25,401 nucleotides of DNA from JBECKQ01 sp040235375 (GTDB taxonomy: Bacteria > Planctomycetota > Phycisphaerae > UBA1845), in the NCBI GenBank assembly GCA_040235375.1, contig JBECKQ010000156.1, forward strand, positions 1 to 25,401. Direction: 5' to 3'. The notes beneath the pieces were generated by a model, which worked only from the letters and a program-made list of their open reading frames with translations, was not told where the DNA came from and did no database searches. Each line of letters opens with the position of its first letter. The first letter of the stretch is position 1. The position numbers were made by a program, and so were the translations under genes. Positions 15,140 through 23,393 of this stretch are shown one piece after another.

Positions 15140-17431
15140 TCATTCGAAGCAGTTCCAGAAGCACGAGAGCGAGCAGGGATAGCAGGAGAAGATGAAGTCG
15201 GCGAGGAAAAAGCCCAGGATGACGCCGGTTGCTGTAATGGCCAGAAGAGCGAGCCCGCCGAATGCCGTGGCGACTGTGACGCTCGCCGTTCCAACGCTGG
15301 TTGCCAACAGATATTTGCTGCCGGCGGCGACCGCGCCCCAGATCAGTCCAGCAATGGTGGCTCCGTCCGTGACGACACGCCGCAGAACGCGGACCGAGGT
15401 CGGATCTTTCGCCTCTGCGGTGCGTACACCGGACGCGCGCCTGGACAACGCGGACTCCGACGAGGCGACGACTTCACGGCCTTCGACAACGGCTTGCACA
15501 CGTCCAGGATTGGCGTCGAGCCATGCGCGCAGGCCGGCGGCATCAACGCCCGTCGCGTTCTCCATCGTGGTCAACGCCGCACGAAGGGCTTCGTCGGACA
15601 GGTCAAGGTTGACGGTCTCCGAGAAAGTTGTGCCATTCTCGCTGATCGCCAGTTCGACGGAACTCGAATCATCTGCCCAGTTCAGGCTAACGTTCAGATC
15701 GGGCCCCGTGACTTTTGTAGGCCGGGAGCGCTCGTCAACCTGCATGTCCACCTGTCCGGCGGGGGCGACGATGCTGTAGCGATCGACAATCCCCTCGTGG
15801 CGATACACGGTCACGGCCAGGTTATCGCCCGTATCGCGGAATGCAGCCAGCATGTCGTCAAAAGGATCACTGACGACCGTCAACGTGTCCGTGGCGACAT
15901 CGGCCAGCGCGGTGCGCGACTCCACTGCGTAGGGGGAAAACGACCATTCGCCGTATTCCCACTTGCCGTGCAGCAGCGCTCCGTCGAGTACCACTTCTCC
16001 ACTCCATTGCAGGCGATTGTCGGGATCGTCCGAAGGCCACCAATTCCCTTCAAAGTGGTCGCCGGTCCAGAGAGCATCGATGACGTAGTCTGCTTCGTCA
16101 TACGTATCCTCGATTCGGAGTGTGGTGCCATCGTATGTCACGTGCGCTCGGCCGATCGATTGTGCCGGCGTCGACGGAGTCTCGTAATCAGTGGAGACGC
16201 TGGTCCACGTGCCGCTCAAGTCGGCGGGATCCGGCGAATCGACGCGAGTGAAGCCGAATGAGGCCGTCTCGTCGCCGCTCCAATGTCCGTAGATGGTCGT
16301 CCCCGTGGCGTCGACGTATCCGGACCATTTGGTCGTTGATTCCGATGTACTCTGGAATCGTCGGCCATCAGACGTCGCGAAGATTGACCAATACCCGCCG
16401 GCGGCATAGTCGCTCTCGTAGAGCACGCGGTGACTGTCATCACGCTGATGGACGTAGAGATAGGTGCCGTCGAAGATAATCTCAGCCTGACCATGAAGGG
16501 CGTTGGTCATGGCGCCATTGTTGTAGCTGCTCATCCACCGGCCGGTCAGCGGCGATCCAGCCATCGGCGGATCTTCATTCCGCGCGTACGTCCGCTGCGT
16601 GACAGATGCATCGGGGCCCTCGATCCACACGAAGAGTTCCTGACCGGCATTGTCGGGCAGGCCGATCCAGCGCTCGCCGTCGCTGTTGTTCCCGACAAAA
16701 CCGCCCGATTGGTTCCACTGTGCGTCGAAGCGCTGGTATGTATCGGCAGGGTTGAGCACGCTGAGCGTACGGCCGTCGTAAGCGCAGATTAGACCGTCAC
16801 CGGATACGGCCTCTGTCCAACTCCCGGTCAGTTTGGGCACCGGGCCGGCGGGTTTGCGGAGCTTCCAGACGCGCGCCATGTCCCCTTCCCTTGCGGTGAG
16901 TGTGAGTGCGGCGCCGTCGTTGGAGAGATCGCCTCGGCAGGCCAGCGGGTCGCCGAAGAGACTGGAGATATCCACATCGCCCGTTGTCAATGCAGGACTG
17001 CAGGTGCCGTTGAACACGCTGCCGGAAACCTGGCCGTTGAAGTCCCAGCCGCCGCCGTCGTCTTCAGCGATCGTGATGGTCACGGTGTCACCGAATCGAC
17101 CGATCGTCGCCAGACCCTCGAGGACCGCACCATCGGCGTCGCGCGTGCTTATCCAGTAGCCGTCTATCGCCAGGGCATCCGGCGTCGCGTTGGAATCGTC
17201 CACATTGCTGTCATTCATGCTCCCATCGACGTCGCTATTGTCGCCATTGTCACCCGTATCCTGATTGTCATTGCGGCCATCGATGTCGACGTTCTGCCCG
17301 GGTGAGAGGAGGCTTCCCTGATTGCACCCACCCGACCAGACTGCGCACTGCCCGGCAAGCATCAGCCAGACGCAGACAACTCTCAGCGTGTGGTTCATCG
17401 GTGTGCCAGGAGCAGTCCAGTCGTTGTGCAT
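15140..17431 (-). CDS. large putative lipoprotein with Cys-rich hydrophobic C-terminus
   Basis: 763 residues from ATG 17431, chosen because GGAGGT lies 5 bases before it; the Met at residue 12 has no such site. The signal sequence (LRVVCVWLMLAGQCAVW) ends in SGGC, with Cys36 the probable lipidated residue (-3 Ser, so a non-ideal lipobox). Residues ~45-85 are an Asp/Asn-rich linker. Residues ~90-520 hold several repeats of a beta-strand module with a G-x-W motif: DGYWISTRDADG, LTGSWTEAVSGDG, LTGRWMSSYNNG, LSGTWTSVSTDYE, WSGEVVLDGALLHGKWEYGE. This looks like a series of lipocalin-like or similar small beta domains. Residues ~600-680 are predicted helical. The last ~80 residues are strongly hydrophobic (AGLIWGAVAAG, FGGLALLAITATGVILGFFL) and end FSCYPCSLSCFWNCFE, with four Cys. 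No catalytic site seen; function unknown. It starts 45 bases after the upstream lipoprotein gene, likely the same transcript. Confidence 0.8.
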   Translation of the reverse strand: MHNDWTAPGTPMNHTLRVVCVWLMLAGQCAVWSGGCNQGSLLSPGQNVDIDGRNDNQDTGDNGDNSDVDGSMNDSNVDDSNATPDALAIDGYWISTRDADGAVLEGLATIGRFGDTVTITIAEDDGGGWDFNGQVSGSVFNGTCSPALTTGDVDISSLFGDPLACRGDLSNDGAALTLTAREGDMARVWKLRKPAGPVPKLTGSWTEAVSGDGLICAYDGRTLSVLNPADTYQRFDAQWNQSGGFVGNNSDGERWIGLPDNAGQELFVWIEGPDASVTQRTYARNEDPPMAGSPLTGRWMSSYNNGAMTNALHGQAEIIFDGTYLYVHQRDDSHRVLYESDYAAGGYWSIFATSDGRRFQSTSESTTKWSGYVDATGTTIYGHWSGDETASFGFTRVDSPDPADLSGTWTSVSTDYETPSTPAQSIGRAHVTYDGTTLRIEDTYDEADYVIDALWTGDHFEGNWWPSDDPDNRLQWSGEVVLDGALLHGKWEYGEWSFSPYAVESRTALADVATDTLTVVSDPFDDMLAAFRDTGDNLAVTVYRHEGIVDRYSIVAPAGQVDMQVDERSRPTKVTGPDLNVSLNWADDSSSVELAISENGTTFSETVNLDLSDEALRAALTTMENATGVDAAGLRAWLDANPGRVQAVVEGREVVASSESALSRRASGVRTAEAKDPTSVRVLRRVVTDGATIAGLIWGAVAAGSKYLLATSVGTASVTVATAFGGLALLAITATGVILGFFLADFIFSCYPCSLSCFWNCFE

Positions 17432-17476
17432 GACATACCTCCAGAACTGGTGGCGACATTTGCGCTACAACGCTGC

Positions 17477-19600
17477 CTACGGCTGCCGAACGCAGTCGCC
17501 TGTCCAGGTGCGCGGCGCAGTCGTCGCGAGCATTTCGAAATCACTGATCTCGAGTGCGGTTAAGGCTCGTGTGTCGAGGAGACCGGACCACTTCGCGTCC
17601 GTAAAGCGATCACTCTGCGCGGTGAGCGCGATGTTGCCGGCGTCCGCCAGAAACATGCCATAGCGCTGCACGGCACGGGCCACAACGCGGGCACCCTCGC
17701 TTGGCAGCGAATCGATCGGGAAGTCAGCCCGCAGACGAAAACGCGCGCCGTACGGCGGCGCCGATGGTCCGCCGCTCGTTGCGCCCGTTGAATGCGTGGC
17801 CGGTGCGGCGTAACTCAGTTCGCGGATGCGGTCGTTCGGCAGGATGAAGCGTATGGCATGGTCGATCTCACCTGCCGCGACTTCGTCGGCGGTGAAGAGA
17901 AGGGGGGCGATGGGGAAACCGGCGGCGTCAGCGCTTGTGCAATCGAGCCCGCGACCCGAGGAACCGTAATTGTGCGAGAGATCCCATACGCTGAGGCATC
18001 CTCCGTAGAAATCATTTTCCGTGATGTTCGCCCTCCACATCTCGTACAGCGTGCCTGTCGATTCGTCGACGACGATCAGGTGGCAGTCCCCGTCATTCAT
18101 ACATTCGAGGCCACTCTCGCCTTCGAGCGCCCCGCCGGCCGGCACGGGAACCGGGTCGAGGTCGCAGTCGGGCAGGAAGTGATCCTCCGTCGGCGTGAAC
18201 GATCGAAGTGGCGTATTCTCGTCGGCGGTGAGCACCTCGATCGAGAAGTCGATGCGCATTTCGCCTGTGCCCCAGCCGCCCTTAGCGCTGAGCCACGAAA
18301 TGACCTCGTCGGAATCGTCGTCGAGTGGCGCGCTGGACACATCTTCATACCAGACCGGCCAGGATGAGAACCGTGCCGCAGCGCCCGCGACGCCGGAGCT
18401 GTCTGGAGACATGCCATCTCCGTCATCCACAGCTTCGTCGCTGCCTCCGCAGCCGATACCAATGTCGAGAACGTCGATGTTCTGGACAAGTGTGAACGCG
18501 TCGGACCCGTCGGCGTTCATGATCTTGACCTCGTGGAATCCCGGCCCACCGGGGCGATCAAGCCATAACGAGGCGATGCGTCCGTCAGGCAGGATGCACG
18601 GCGAGTTGTCGTTGGCAAACGCGCTGGTAACGAGCTCCGGCTGGCCGCCCGAAGTGTCCACGCGCCAGATCTGGCATCCCGGTTCGGCCACGATGGATCC
18701 GTCAGGTTCGTAGTCGGGATGATGGAGGGAGCAGCCGACCGCATCCCACTGCGGGCGACCTTCCGTGGTGCGCACCACGCGGAAGCCCTGGCCGTCGGTG
18801 CCCACTTCGCAGATTGCCGCTGGTGGTTCGGCGTATTCACCTTCGCCGCAATCGAAGACGACGCTCGAGCCGTCCGCAGAGATGGCCGGCTGGGCGTTGT
18901 AAGCGTACGCGGAATCGCCGGTGAGCAGGATCGGAGCGGACCAGCCATTGCCATTGCGCCGGATTGCAAAAAGGTCCGATGAATTGGGGCCGTCGGGCCC
19001 GGGGAAGACGATCAGGTCTCCGCCGCTGGCAATCGCAGAAAACGGATCTACTCCCGGTGCATTCACATGGATGACATTGCCTGCGGCCCGGACCACTTCC
19101 GCACTGCTGAGATCGAACGGTAGGACGGTCAGGCATGCATAGCCGTCGCATGCGTCGTCGAATCGCTCGGAGTTGAGAACGAGCCATTCACCATCTGGAG
19201 AAATGTTCAAAGAGTTGTCATCCACACCTGGGGCCAGTGCATCGAGTTCGGAGCTCACGTTCTCCGGCGTCGCACCCCGTGTTGCTTCAATGCGCCATAC
19301 AGCGCCATCGTAGGTATACGTCACGAATCCGCGCACAGACGCCGAGTCGCCACAACCCTCGATGGGCGTGTTGGTGCATACGCCGTTCACGCATCTGTCC
19401 GTCGTGCACTCATCACGATCGTTGCATGCGGCTTCCGACGTGCACGTGCTGCTATCGTTGCCGATGTTGCTGGAATCGTCACTGCTATCACTGTACCCGC
19501 CGACGTTGTTGTCTCCGCCTGTTGTCACACCTTCGCAGCCGCCCAGCAGAGTGGTAGCCAGGATGCCGATCAGTAGCGGTAAGCGATGAGCCTTCATCAT
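17477..19600 (-). CDS. lipoprotein with beta-propeller-like region and conserved secreted C-terminal domain
   Basis: 707 residues from ATG 19600. The open frame extends upstream to 19702, but only the start at 19600 (or 19597/19612) places a classic lipoprotein signal, MMKAHRLPLLIGILATTLLG then GC, at the N-terminus (Cys22 lipidated). After a Ser/Asp/Asn linker comes a Cys-rich motif (EAACNDRDECTTDRCVNG then VCTNTPIEGC), a repeat common in slime-mould and myxobacterial surface proteins. Residues ~95-390 contain TolB/PD40-like strands (LNISPDGEWLVLNS, PAISADGSSVVFDCG, CILPDGRIASLWL) suggesting a propeller. Residues ~480-700 match a conserved secreted domain I know from other bacteria only as uncharacterised: CHLIVVDESTGTLYEMWRA, CTSADAAGFPIAPLLFTADE, IDHAIRFILP, ARVVARAVQRYGMFLADAG. 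Likely outer-envelope; function unknown. Confidence 0.82.
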   Translation of the reverse strand: MMKAHRLPLLIGILATTLLGGCEGVTTGGDNNVGGYSDSSDDSSNIGNDSSTCTSEAACNDRDECTTDRCVNGVCTNTPIEGCGDSASVRGFVTYTYDGAVWRIEATRGATPENVSSELDALAPGVDDNSLNISPDGEWLVLNSERFDDACDGYACLTVLPFDLSSAEVVRAAGNVIHVNAPGVDPFSAIASGGDLIVFPGPDGPNSSDLFAIRRNGNGWSAPILLTGDSAYAYNAQPAISADGSSVVFDCGEGEYAEPPAAICEVGTDGQGFRVVRTTEGRPQWDAVGCSLHHPDYEPDGSIVAEPGCQIWRVDTSGGQPELVTSAFANDNSPCILPDGRIASLWLDRPGGPGFHEVKIMNADGSDAFTLVQNIDVLDIGIGCGGSDEAVDDGDGMSPDSSGVAGAAARFSSWPVWYEDVSSAPLDDDSDEVISWLSAKGGWGTGEMRIDFSIEVLTADENTPLRSFTPTEDHFLPDCDLDPVPVPAGGALEGESGLECMNDGDCHLIVVDESTGTLYEMWRANITENDFYGGCLSVWDLSHNYGSSGRGLDCTSADAAGFPIAPLLFTADEVAAGEIDHAIRFILPNDRIRELSYAAPATHSTGATSGGPSAPPYGARFRLRADFPIDSLPSEGARVVARAVQRYGMFLADAGNIALTAQSDRFTDAKWSGLLDTRALTALEISDFEMLATTAPRTWTGDCVRQP

Positions 19601-19859
19601 CGTTCGTCCCATCAAGAAAAGCCGATTCTTGTCCTCTCCTAGCCTGTCGGAAGTCGCTGCACCATAGCTGCGATTCGTCCACGACGGCGGCAGCGCGGTC
19701 AACGAATAATCGTTCCGGTTGGTGCTGAGCGGCCCTCAGAGCAACGCGCTTGTCGCGTCTACAAAGAAACGCGAAAATCATGTTGCCGTTCCATCAGAAT
19801 GGGCCGAGATTTTCTTGATGGCTCCGGCAGGGGCCCCAGTCCGGGATAATGGGGATTCC
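19601..19859. promoter_or_regulatory. divergent promoter region between lipoprotein and sigma factor genes
   Basis: The two genes are transcribed away from each other, so this 259-base space must hold both start regions unless the sigma factor begins earlier (in-frame ATGs at 19719 and 19818). No confident -35/-10 pair was identified. If the sigma factor controls itself or the lipoprotein operon, a shared box should lie here. Confidence 0.4.
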
Positions 19860-20423
19860 ATGCAACCGGATCGAGATGTCACGACGATCCTCAGCGAAGC
19901 CGCCGCGGGTGCGCCGCGTGCCGTTGACGAGTTGCTTCCTCTCCTCCGCAAGGAGCTGCGCGAGATGGCGGAGGCGCTCCTGAAAAGAGAGTCCGCGGGC
20001 CACACGCTCCAGCCCACCGCGCTCGTCCACGAGGCGTATTTGCGGATGGTCGATCGGACCCGAGCGTCCTTTGCGGACCAGGCCCACTTCCTCGCAGTTG
20101 CCGCCGGTATCATGCGCCGCATCCTCGTCGACCACGCACGGCGGAAGGGAGCCGTCAAACGCGGCGGTCGATTCGAGCGCGAACATCTTCATGAATGGAC
20201 GATTGCGGCTCCACAGGAGGCATTCGCGCTGCTCGCCCTCGACGACGCGCTCGCCGTGCTCGAGCAGGTACGCCCGCGAGCCGCCAAAATCGTCGAGATG
20301 CGCTTCTTCGGTGGCTTGTCGATTGAGCAGGCCGCCGCAGTAATCGGAGTGGGCACGGCGACCGTCGAGCGCGAATGGCGCCTTGCGAGGGCGATGCTCT
20401 ACAGCGAACTGATCGATGACTGA
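19860..20423 (+). CDS. ECF-type RNA polymerase sigma factor (Planctomycete Sig-70_X6-like)
   Basis: 187 residues from ATG 19860, preceded by GGGGA; the frame is open back to 19719, but the upstream part is unlike the family and the shorter form has the usual length of ~185. Sigma region 2 is ~10-90 (LQPTALVHEAYLRMVD, FLAVAAGIMRRILVDHARRK) and region 4 is ~130-187 (AAKIVEMRFFGGLSIEQAAA then VIGVGTATVEREWRLARAML). These match the ECF subfamily found mainly in Planctomycetes, Acidobacteria and Verrucomicrobia, which usually sits next to a Ser/Thr kinase rather than an anti-sigma gene, as here (kinase begins 26 bases on). Control is thought to be through that kinase (established association, mechanism inferred). 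An alternative ATG overlaps the stop at 20416 but is out of frame with the kinase. Confidence 0.92.
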   Translation: MQPDRDVTTILSEAAAGAPRAVDELLPLLRKELREMAEALLKRESAGHTLQPTALVHEAYLRMVDRTRASFADQAHFLAVAAGIMRRILVDHARRKGAVKRGGRFEREHLHEWTIAAPQEAFALLALDDALAVLEQVRPRAAKIVEMRFFGGLSIEQAAAVIGVGTATVEREWRLARAMLYSELIDD

Positions 20424-20449
20424 CCGGCCTGAAAACGGAATACCGGATC

Positions 20450-22663
20450 ATGCTTGGCGAACCGCGCGCTCTTGAAGTTTTTCTGGAGTTGATCGCCGTC
20501 CCGGACCACGAACGGCCGGCCCGGTTGGCCCGTGCCTGCTCCGACGACCCGCAGCTTCGGGAAGCGGTCAGGCGCCTGCTTGAGGCAGATCGGAAATCTG
20601 CCGGATTCCTCGAGCCGGAGATCCGGGTACCATACGCAGGCACTTTCCGACCCGCGTACAGCTCGGCCGAGGCGCTGATCGGTCGGACCGTCGACGGCTT
20701 CCTCATCGAATCGCGAATCGCCGAAGGTGGGATGGGCATCGTCTTTCAGGCTCGTCAGCAGCATCCGCCCCGGCCGGTGGCGCTGAAGATTGTCCGGCAT
20801 TCGCTGGCCCTGCCCCAAGTGGCCCAGCGACTTGCCTTTGAGGCGGAAATCCTCGGGCGCCTGCACCACCCACATATCGCACAGGTGTATGCTGCGGGAA
20901 CGATTGCCGGTGCCTTGGGATCGGTCCCGTACTTTGCAATGGAGCTCGTCGAGCAAGCCCAGTCGATTACCGCAATGTCGCGGGCCGCTGACTTGAGTGT
21001 CGATGAACGCCTCCAGCTCTTTCTGGACGCCTGTGATGCGGTGGGGCACGGACATGGCCGAGGGGTCATTCACCGGGACCTGAAGCCATCGAACATCCTC
21101 GTGGACCGCGAAGGCCGGGTGAAGGTAATCGACTTCGGGATTGCGCGGGTCATCTCGGATGAATCGTGGCAGCAAACGCTTACCACACATGCGGGCACGC
21201 TGATGGGCAGCCTTCCATACATGGCGCCCGAACAGTGCACTGGCGGGGCAGGCCTCGCCGATGCGCGCTGCGACGTCTATGCCCTTGGCGCCATTCTGTA
21301 CGAACTACTCTGCGATGAGCCGGTGTTTGATATCTCGACCAAGTCACTCGAGCAGGCCCTGCGTGCCGTGCGCGAGCAGCCACCGCGCTTCCCTCCGCCC
21401 TCGAATTCAGCAGTGAATCGCGATCTGCAGTCGATCGTGCTCCAGGCGCTTGCCAAGGCTCCGGAGCAACGGTACGGCAGCGTCAGCGAGTTCGTGGCGG
21501 ACCTGGAGCGATACCGCCGACGTGAGCCCGTGCTTGCCTCTCGACCGGGGGCCGGCCGTCGGCTCGCACTATTCGTTGAACGCAACCCGCTGGCCACTGT
21601 GCTGACGTTGGCAATTGTGCTCACGCTGGTTGGCGCCACTCTCCTCAGCTCGAGAATGTACCTGCGCGAGCGCAGCGCACGGCTGATCGCCGACGCGCGT
21701 CGCACCGAAGCCGAAAGTGTCACTGCGTTCATCACGGACACGCTCGCGTCCGTCGATCCTGCGGAAGCCCGCGGATCGGAACCCACCGTACGCGAATTGC
21801 TGCAGGCCGCCACCCGGACCATTGACCGGCAATTGAGGAATCAGCCAGTAGCCGAGGCCCGTTTGCGCGAGGTAATCGGCACAACGTACTACCATCTTGG
21901 CGACAACTCGATCGCCGAGGAACAGTTGCGCAAGTCGCTCCGTCTCACTGCGGCGGTCTTTGGCAACCAATCGCTCGAATACGCCAGCCGTGCGTTTGCC
22001 CTCGCCGCCGTGTTGTGGAATCGTCACAACTATGATGAGGCCGCAGCGCTACTGAGGCAGGCTCTCGCAATTCGACGCACGAAATTCGGCCGCCAGCATG
22101 ATGAGACGATCGACGTTGCCAGTGCACTCGCAACGGTTCTCTCGGACAGTGGACGCGATGCGGAGGCGGAGCCCCTGCTTCGAGAGGCGATCGAAGCCTA
22201 TCGCGCACGCTATCCCGATGGCAATCCGGTGCTGGCACGATCTCTCAACGCGCTTGGGACAATCATGCTCCACCGCGGCAAGGCGGAACAGGCCGAGCCG
22301 CTCATTCGTGAAGCGGTGGCGATGGTCGAGTCGCAACTGGGCGCTGACCATCCATTCACAAACATCACCAGGATGAACTATGTCAACGTGCTGCAGGCTC
22401 TCGGTAAGCACGAAGCCGCGCTCCGCGCGCTTGATCAGATCATGGTGGCGTTGGAGAATCTCTATGGTGACGAGCACATGTTGGTGGCCAATTGCCTGGA
22501 GAAACGAGCGAATTCGCTTCGCGCGCTTGGGGACGAGGCAGCGAGCGCTGAATCGTCCGCGCGCGCGTCGGCGATTCGTGAGGCCTTGTCGGCGGTCGAT
22601 GCGCGTGAACGTGGCGGTGCAACATGCGCGGTTGACACGAATGGTGACGCAACGGGAGGATGA
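20450..22663 (+). CDS. membrane Ser/Thr protein kinase with TPR repeats
   Basis: 737 residues from ATG 20450 (weak ribosome site). Residues ~1-50 are a short helical region (FLELIAVPDHERPARLARAC) typical of this kinase family. The Hanks-type kinase domain is ~75-365: Gly loop IAEGGMGIVFQA, catalytic Lys113 (VALKIV), HRD Asp210 in VIHRDLKPSNIL, DFG Asp228 and YMAPEQ. One transmembrane helix (~381-403, LATVLTLAIVLTLVGATLLS) divides it from an outer part at ~430-700 with several TPRs of the kinesin-light-chain type (YDEAAALLRQALAIRRTKFG, DAEAEPLLREAIEAYRARYP, AEQAEPLIREAVAMVESQLG). All catalytic residues are present, so it is probably active. Paired with the sigma factor just upstream, it likely senses through the TPRs and phosphorylates the sigma factor or its partners (inference). 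A +1-shifted ATG at 20416 coupled to the sigma stop raises a start or frameshift question. Confidence 0.93.
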   Translation: MLGEPRALEVFLELIAVPDHERPARLARACSDDPQLREAVRRLLEADRKSAGFLEPEIRVPYAGTFRPAYSSAEALIGRTVDGFLIESRIAEGGMGIVFQARQQHPPRPVALKIVRHSLALPQVAQRLAFEAEILGRLHHPHIAQVYAAGTIAGALGSVPYFAMELVEQAQSITAMSRAADLSVDERLQLFLDACDAVGHGHGRGVIHRDLKPSNILVDREGRVKVIDFGIARVISDESWQQTLTTHAGTLMGSLPYMAPEQCTGGAGLADARCDVYALGAILYELLCDEPVFDISTKSLEQALRAVREQPPRFPPPSNSAVNRDLQSIVLQALAKAPEQRYGSVSEFVADLERYRRREPVLASRPGAGRRLALFVERNPLATVLTLAIVLTLVGATLLSSRMYLRERSARLIADARRTEAESVTAFITDTLASVDPAEARGSEPTVRELLQAATRTIDRQLRNQPVAEARLREVIGTTYYHLGDNSIAEEQLRKSLRLTAAVFGNQSLEYASRAFALAAVLWNRHNYDEAAALLRQALAIRRTKFGRQHDETIDVASALATVLSDSGRDAEAEPLLREAIEAYRARYPDGNPVLARSLNALGTIMLHRGKAEQAEPLIREAVAMVESQLGADHPFTNITRMNYVNVLQALGKHEAALRALDQIMVALENLYGDEHMLVANCLEKRANSLRALGDEAASAESSARASAIREALSAVDARERGGATCAVDTNGDATGG

Positions 22664-22679
22664 CATACATGAGTATGTC
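22662..22679 (+). other. perfect hairpin at the end of the kinase gene
   Basis: GACATACATGAGTATGTC forms a 7-bp stem with a 4-base loop and begins inside the kinase stop codon. No T-run follows, so it is not a standard intrinsic terminator. It may protect the mRNA 3' end or be a protein-binding palindrome. Confidence 0.4.
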
Positions 22680-22789
22680 GGTGCATGCGGATCGGAAGAC
22701 GCGAGTACCTAGTCGGGCCCCCTCGTCACAAGGTCGCTGCAGAACTTGTTGAAAGACACGCGCAGCATGTGACGTTCTGGACCTGATGG

Positions 22790-22847
22790 TGCCCAGCTCG
22801 GCCGCCAAATCCGCATTCAGTCCTTCGATCAATCCTTCCTGGAACAT
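22790..22847 (-). pseudogene. ferritin-like domain gene, N-terminal stub
   Basis: From ATG 22847, with GGAAAGGA upstream, the product reads MFQEGLIEGLNADLAAELGT and then loses similarity. The stub matches the first helix of small ferritin-like/bacterioferritin-type proteins, in which a run such as IIRYTYQAS should follow. Here the frame continues with unrelated, Arg-rich sequence that ends without a ferritin fold. The gene seems to be truncated near 22790. It sits 29 bases after the thioesterase stop on the same strand and is probably the last, broken gene of the operon. Recognition rests on about 20 residues. Confidence 0.45.
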
Positions 22848-22876
22848 TTGAGTTCCTTTCCGGTCTGCAGCGTCCT

Positions 22877-23389
22877 TCACGGTTGTCTGGAGCGGGATGC
22901 GGTCTCCTGATCACGGGCTGCATCCTTCGAGCGTGCCGCCGTGCCCGCGCCAACTTCACCGACATTGCCGACCTCCTGCGGACGTTCCATGAACTTCGCC
23001 GTCGCCGTTGCGCAAACGGAGCATTCTTGAGTGAGTTCTGCCCGGAGCACGAACAGCGGAGGCGTGGAATGCTCGACCCAGGCGCGCACGACGCAGGTCG
23101 ACGTGCTCGTCACCGGGAGCCGGTAACGGATGTGCAGGTCGGCCGTCACGGCGCAGCATCCCTGGGCGAACAGGCAGTTTGTCATGGCTGCATCGAGCAG
23201 CGTGGCCGTCACGCCGCCGTGCAGGATCCCCTGATAGCCCTAGAAGTAGATGTTGGGCTGAAAGCTCGCCTCGACGCCGCCTTCCGCAGCGGGCACAAAG
23301 CGGAGTCGCGGTGTGTGCCCGTTCAAGCTGCCGCAAGCGATGCAACGGGCGTGGAAACGCTGCCGCGTGTCGTCGAGGCACTGCTGCAT
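22877..23389 (-). pseudogene. hot-dog thioesterase (PaaI/YigI-like) broken by an amber codon
   Basis: ATG 23389 opens a 170-codon frame with one internal TAG at codon 50 (23240-23242). The N-terminal part has FHARCIACGSLNGHTPRLRF. After the stop come GYQGILHGGVTATLLDAAM and CAVTADLHIRYRLPV, then LRAELTQECSVCATATAKFM. These are the hallmark segments of PaaI-type thioesterases: HGG at 57-59 and the Asp of LLDAAM at 66. The family usually has a Gln or similar before GY, so TAG is most simply a CAG-to-TAG change. Everything else looks intact, so loss is recent, or the stop is suppressed or a sequencing error. The gene starts 4 bases after the NifX-like stop. Restart at the Met after the stop would remove the catalytic HGG. 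Confidence 0.7.
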
Positions 23390-23393
23390 CTGC

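Noticed and set aside
15137..16261. 374-codon plus-strand frame opposite the 763-residue lipoprotein
   Set aside because: Antisense shadow; the minus-strand frame has a signal peptide, ribosome site and repeated beta motif.
22440..22880. 146-codon minus-strand frame as a real gene
   Set aside because: Only the ferritin-like first ~20 residues look real; the rest overlaps the kinase 3' end antisense and is Arg/Pro/His-rich noise.
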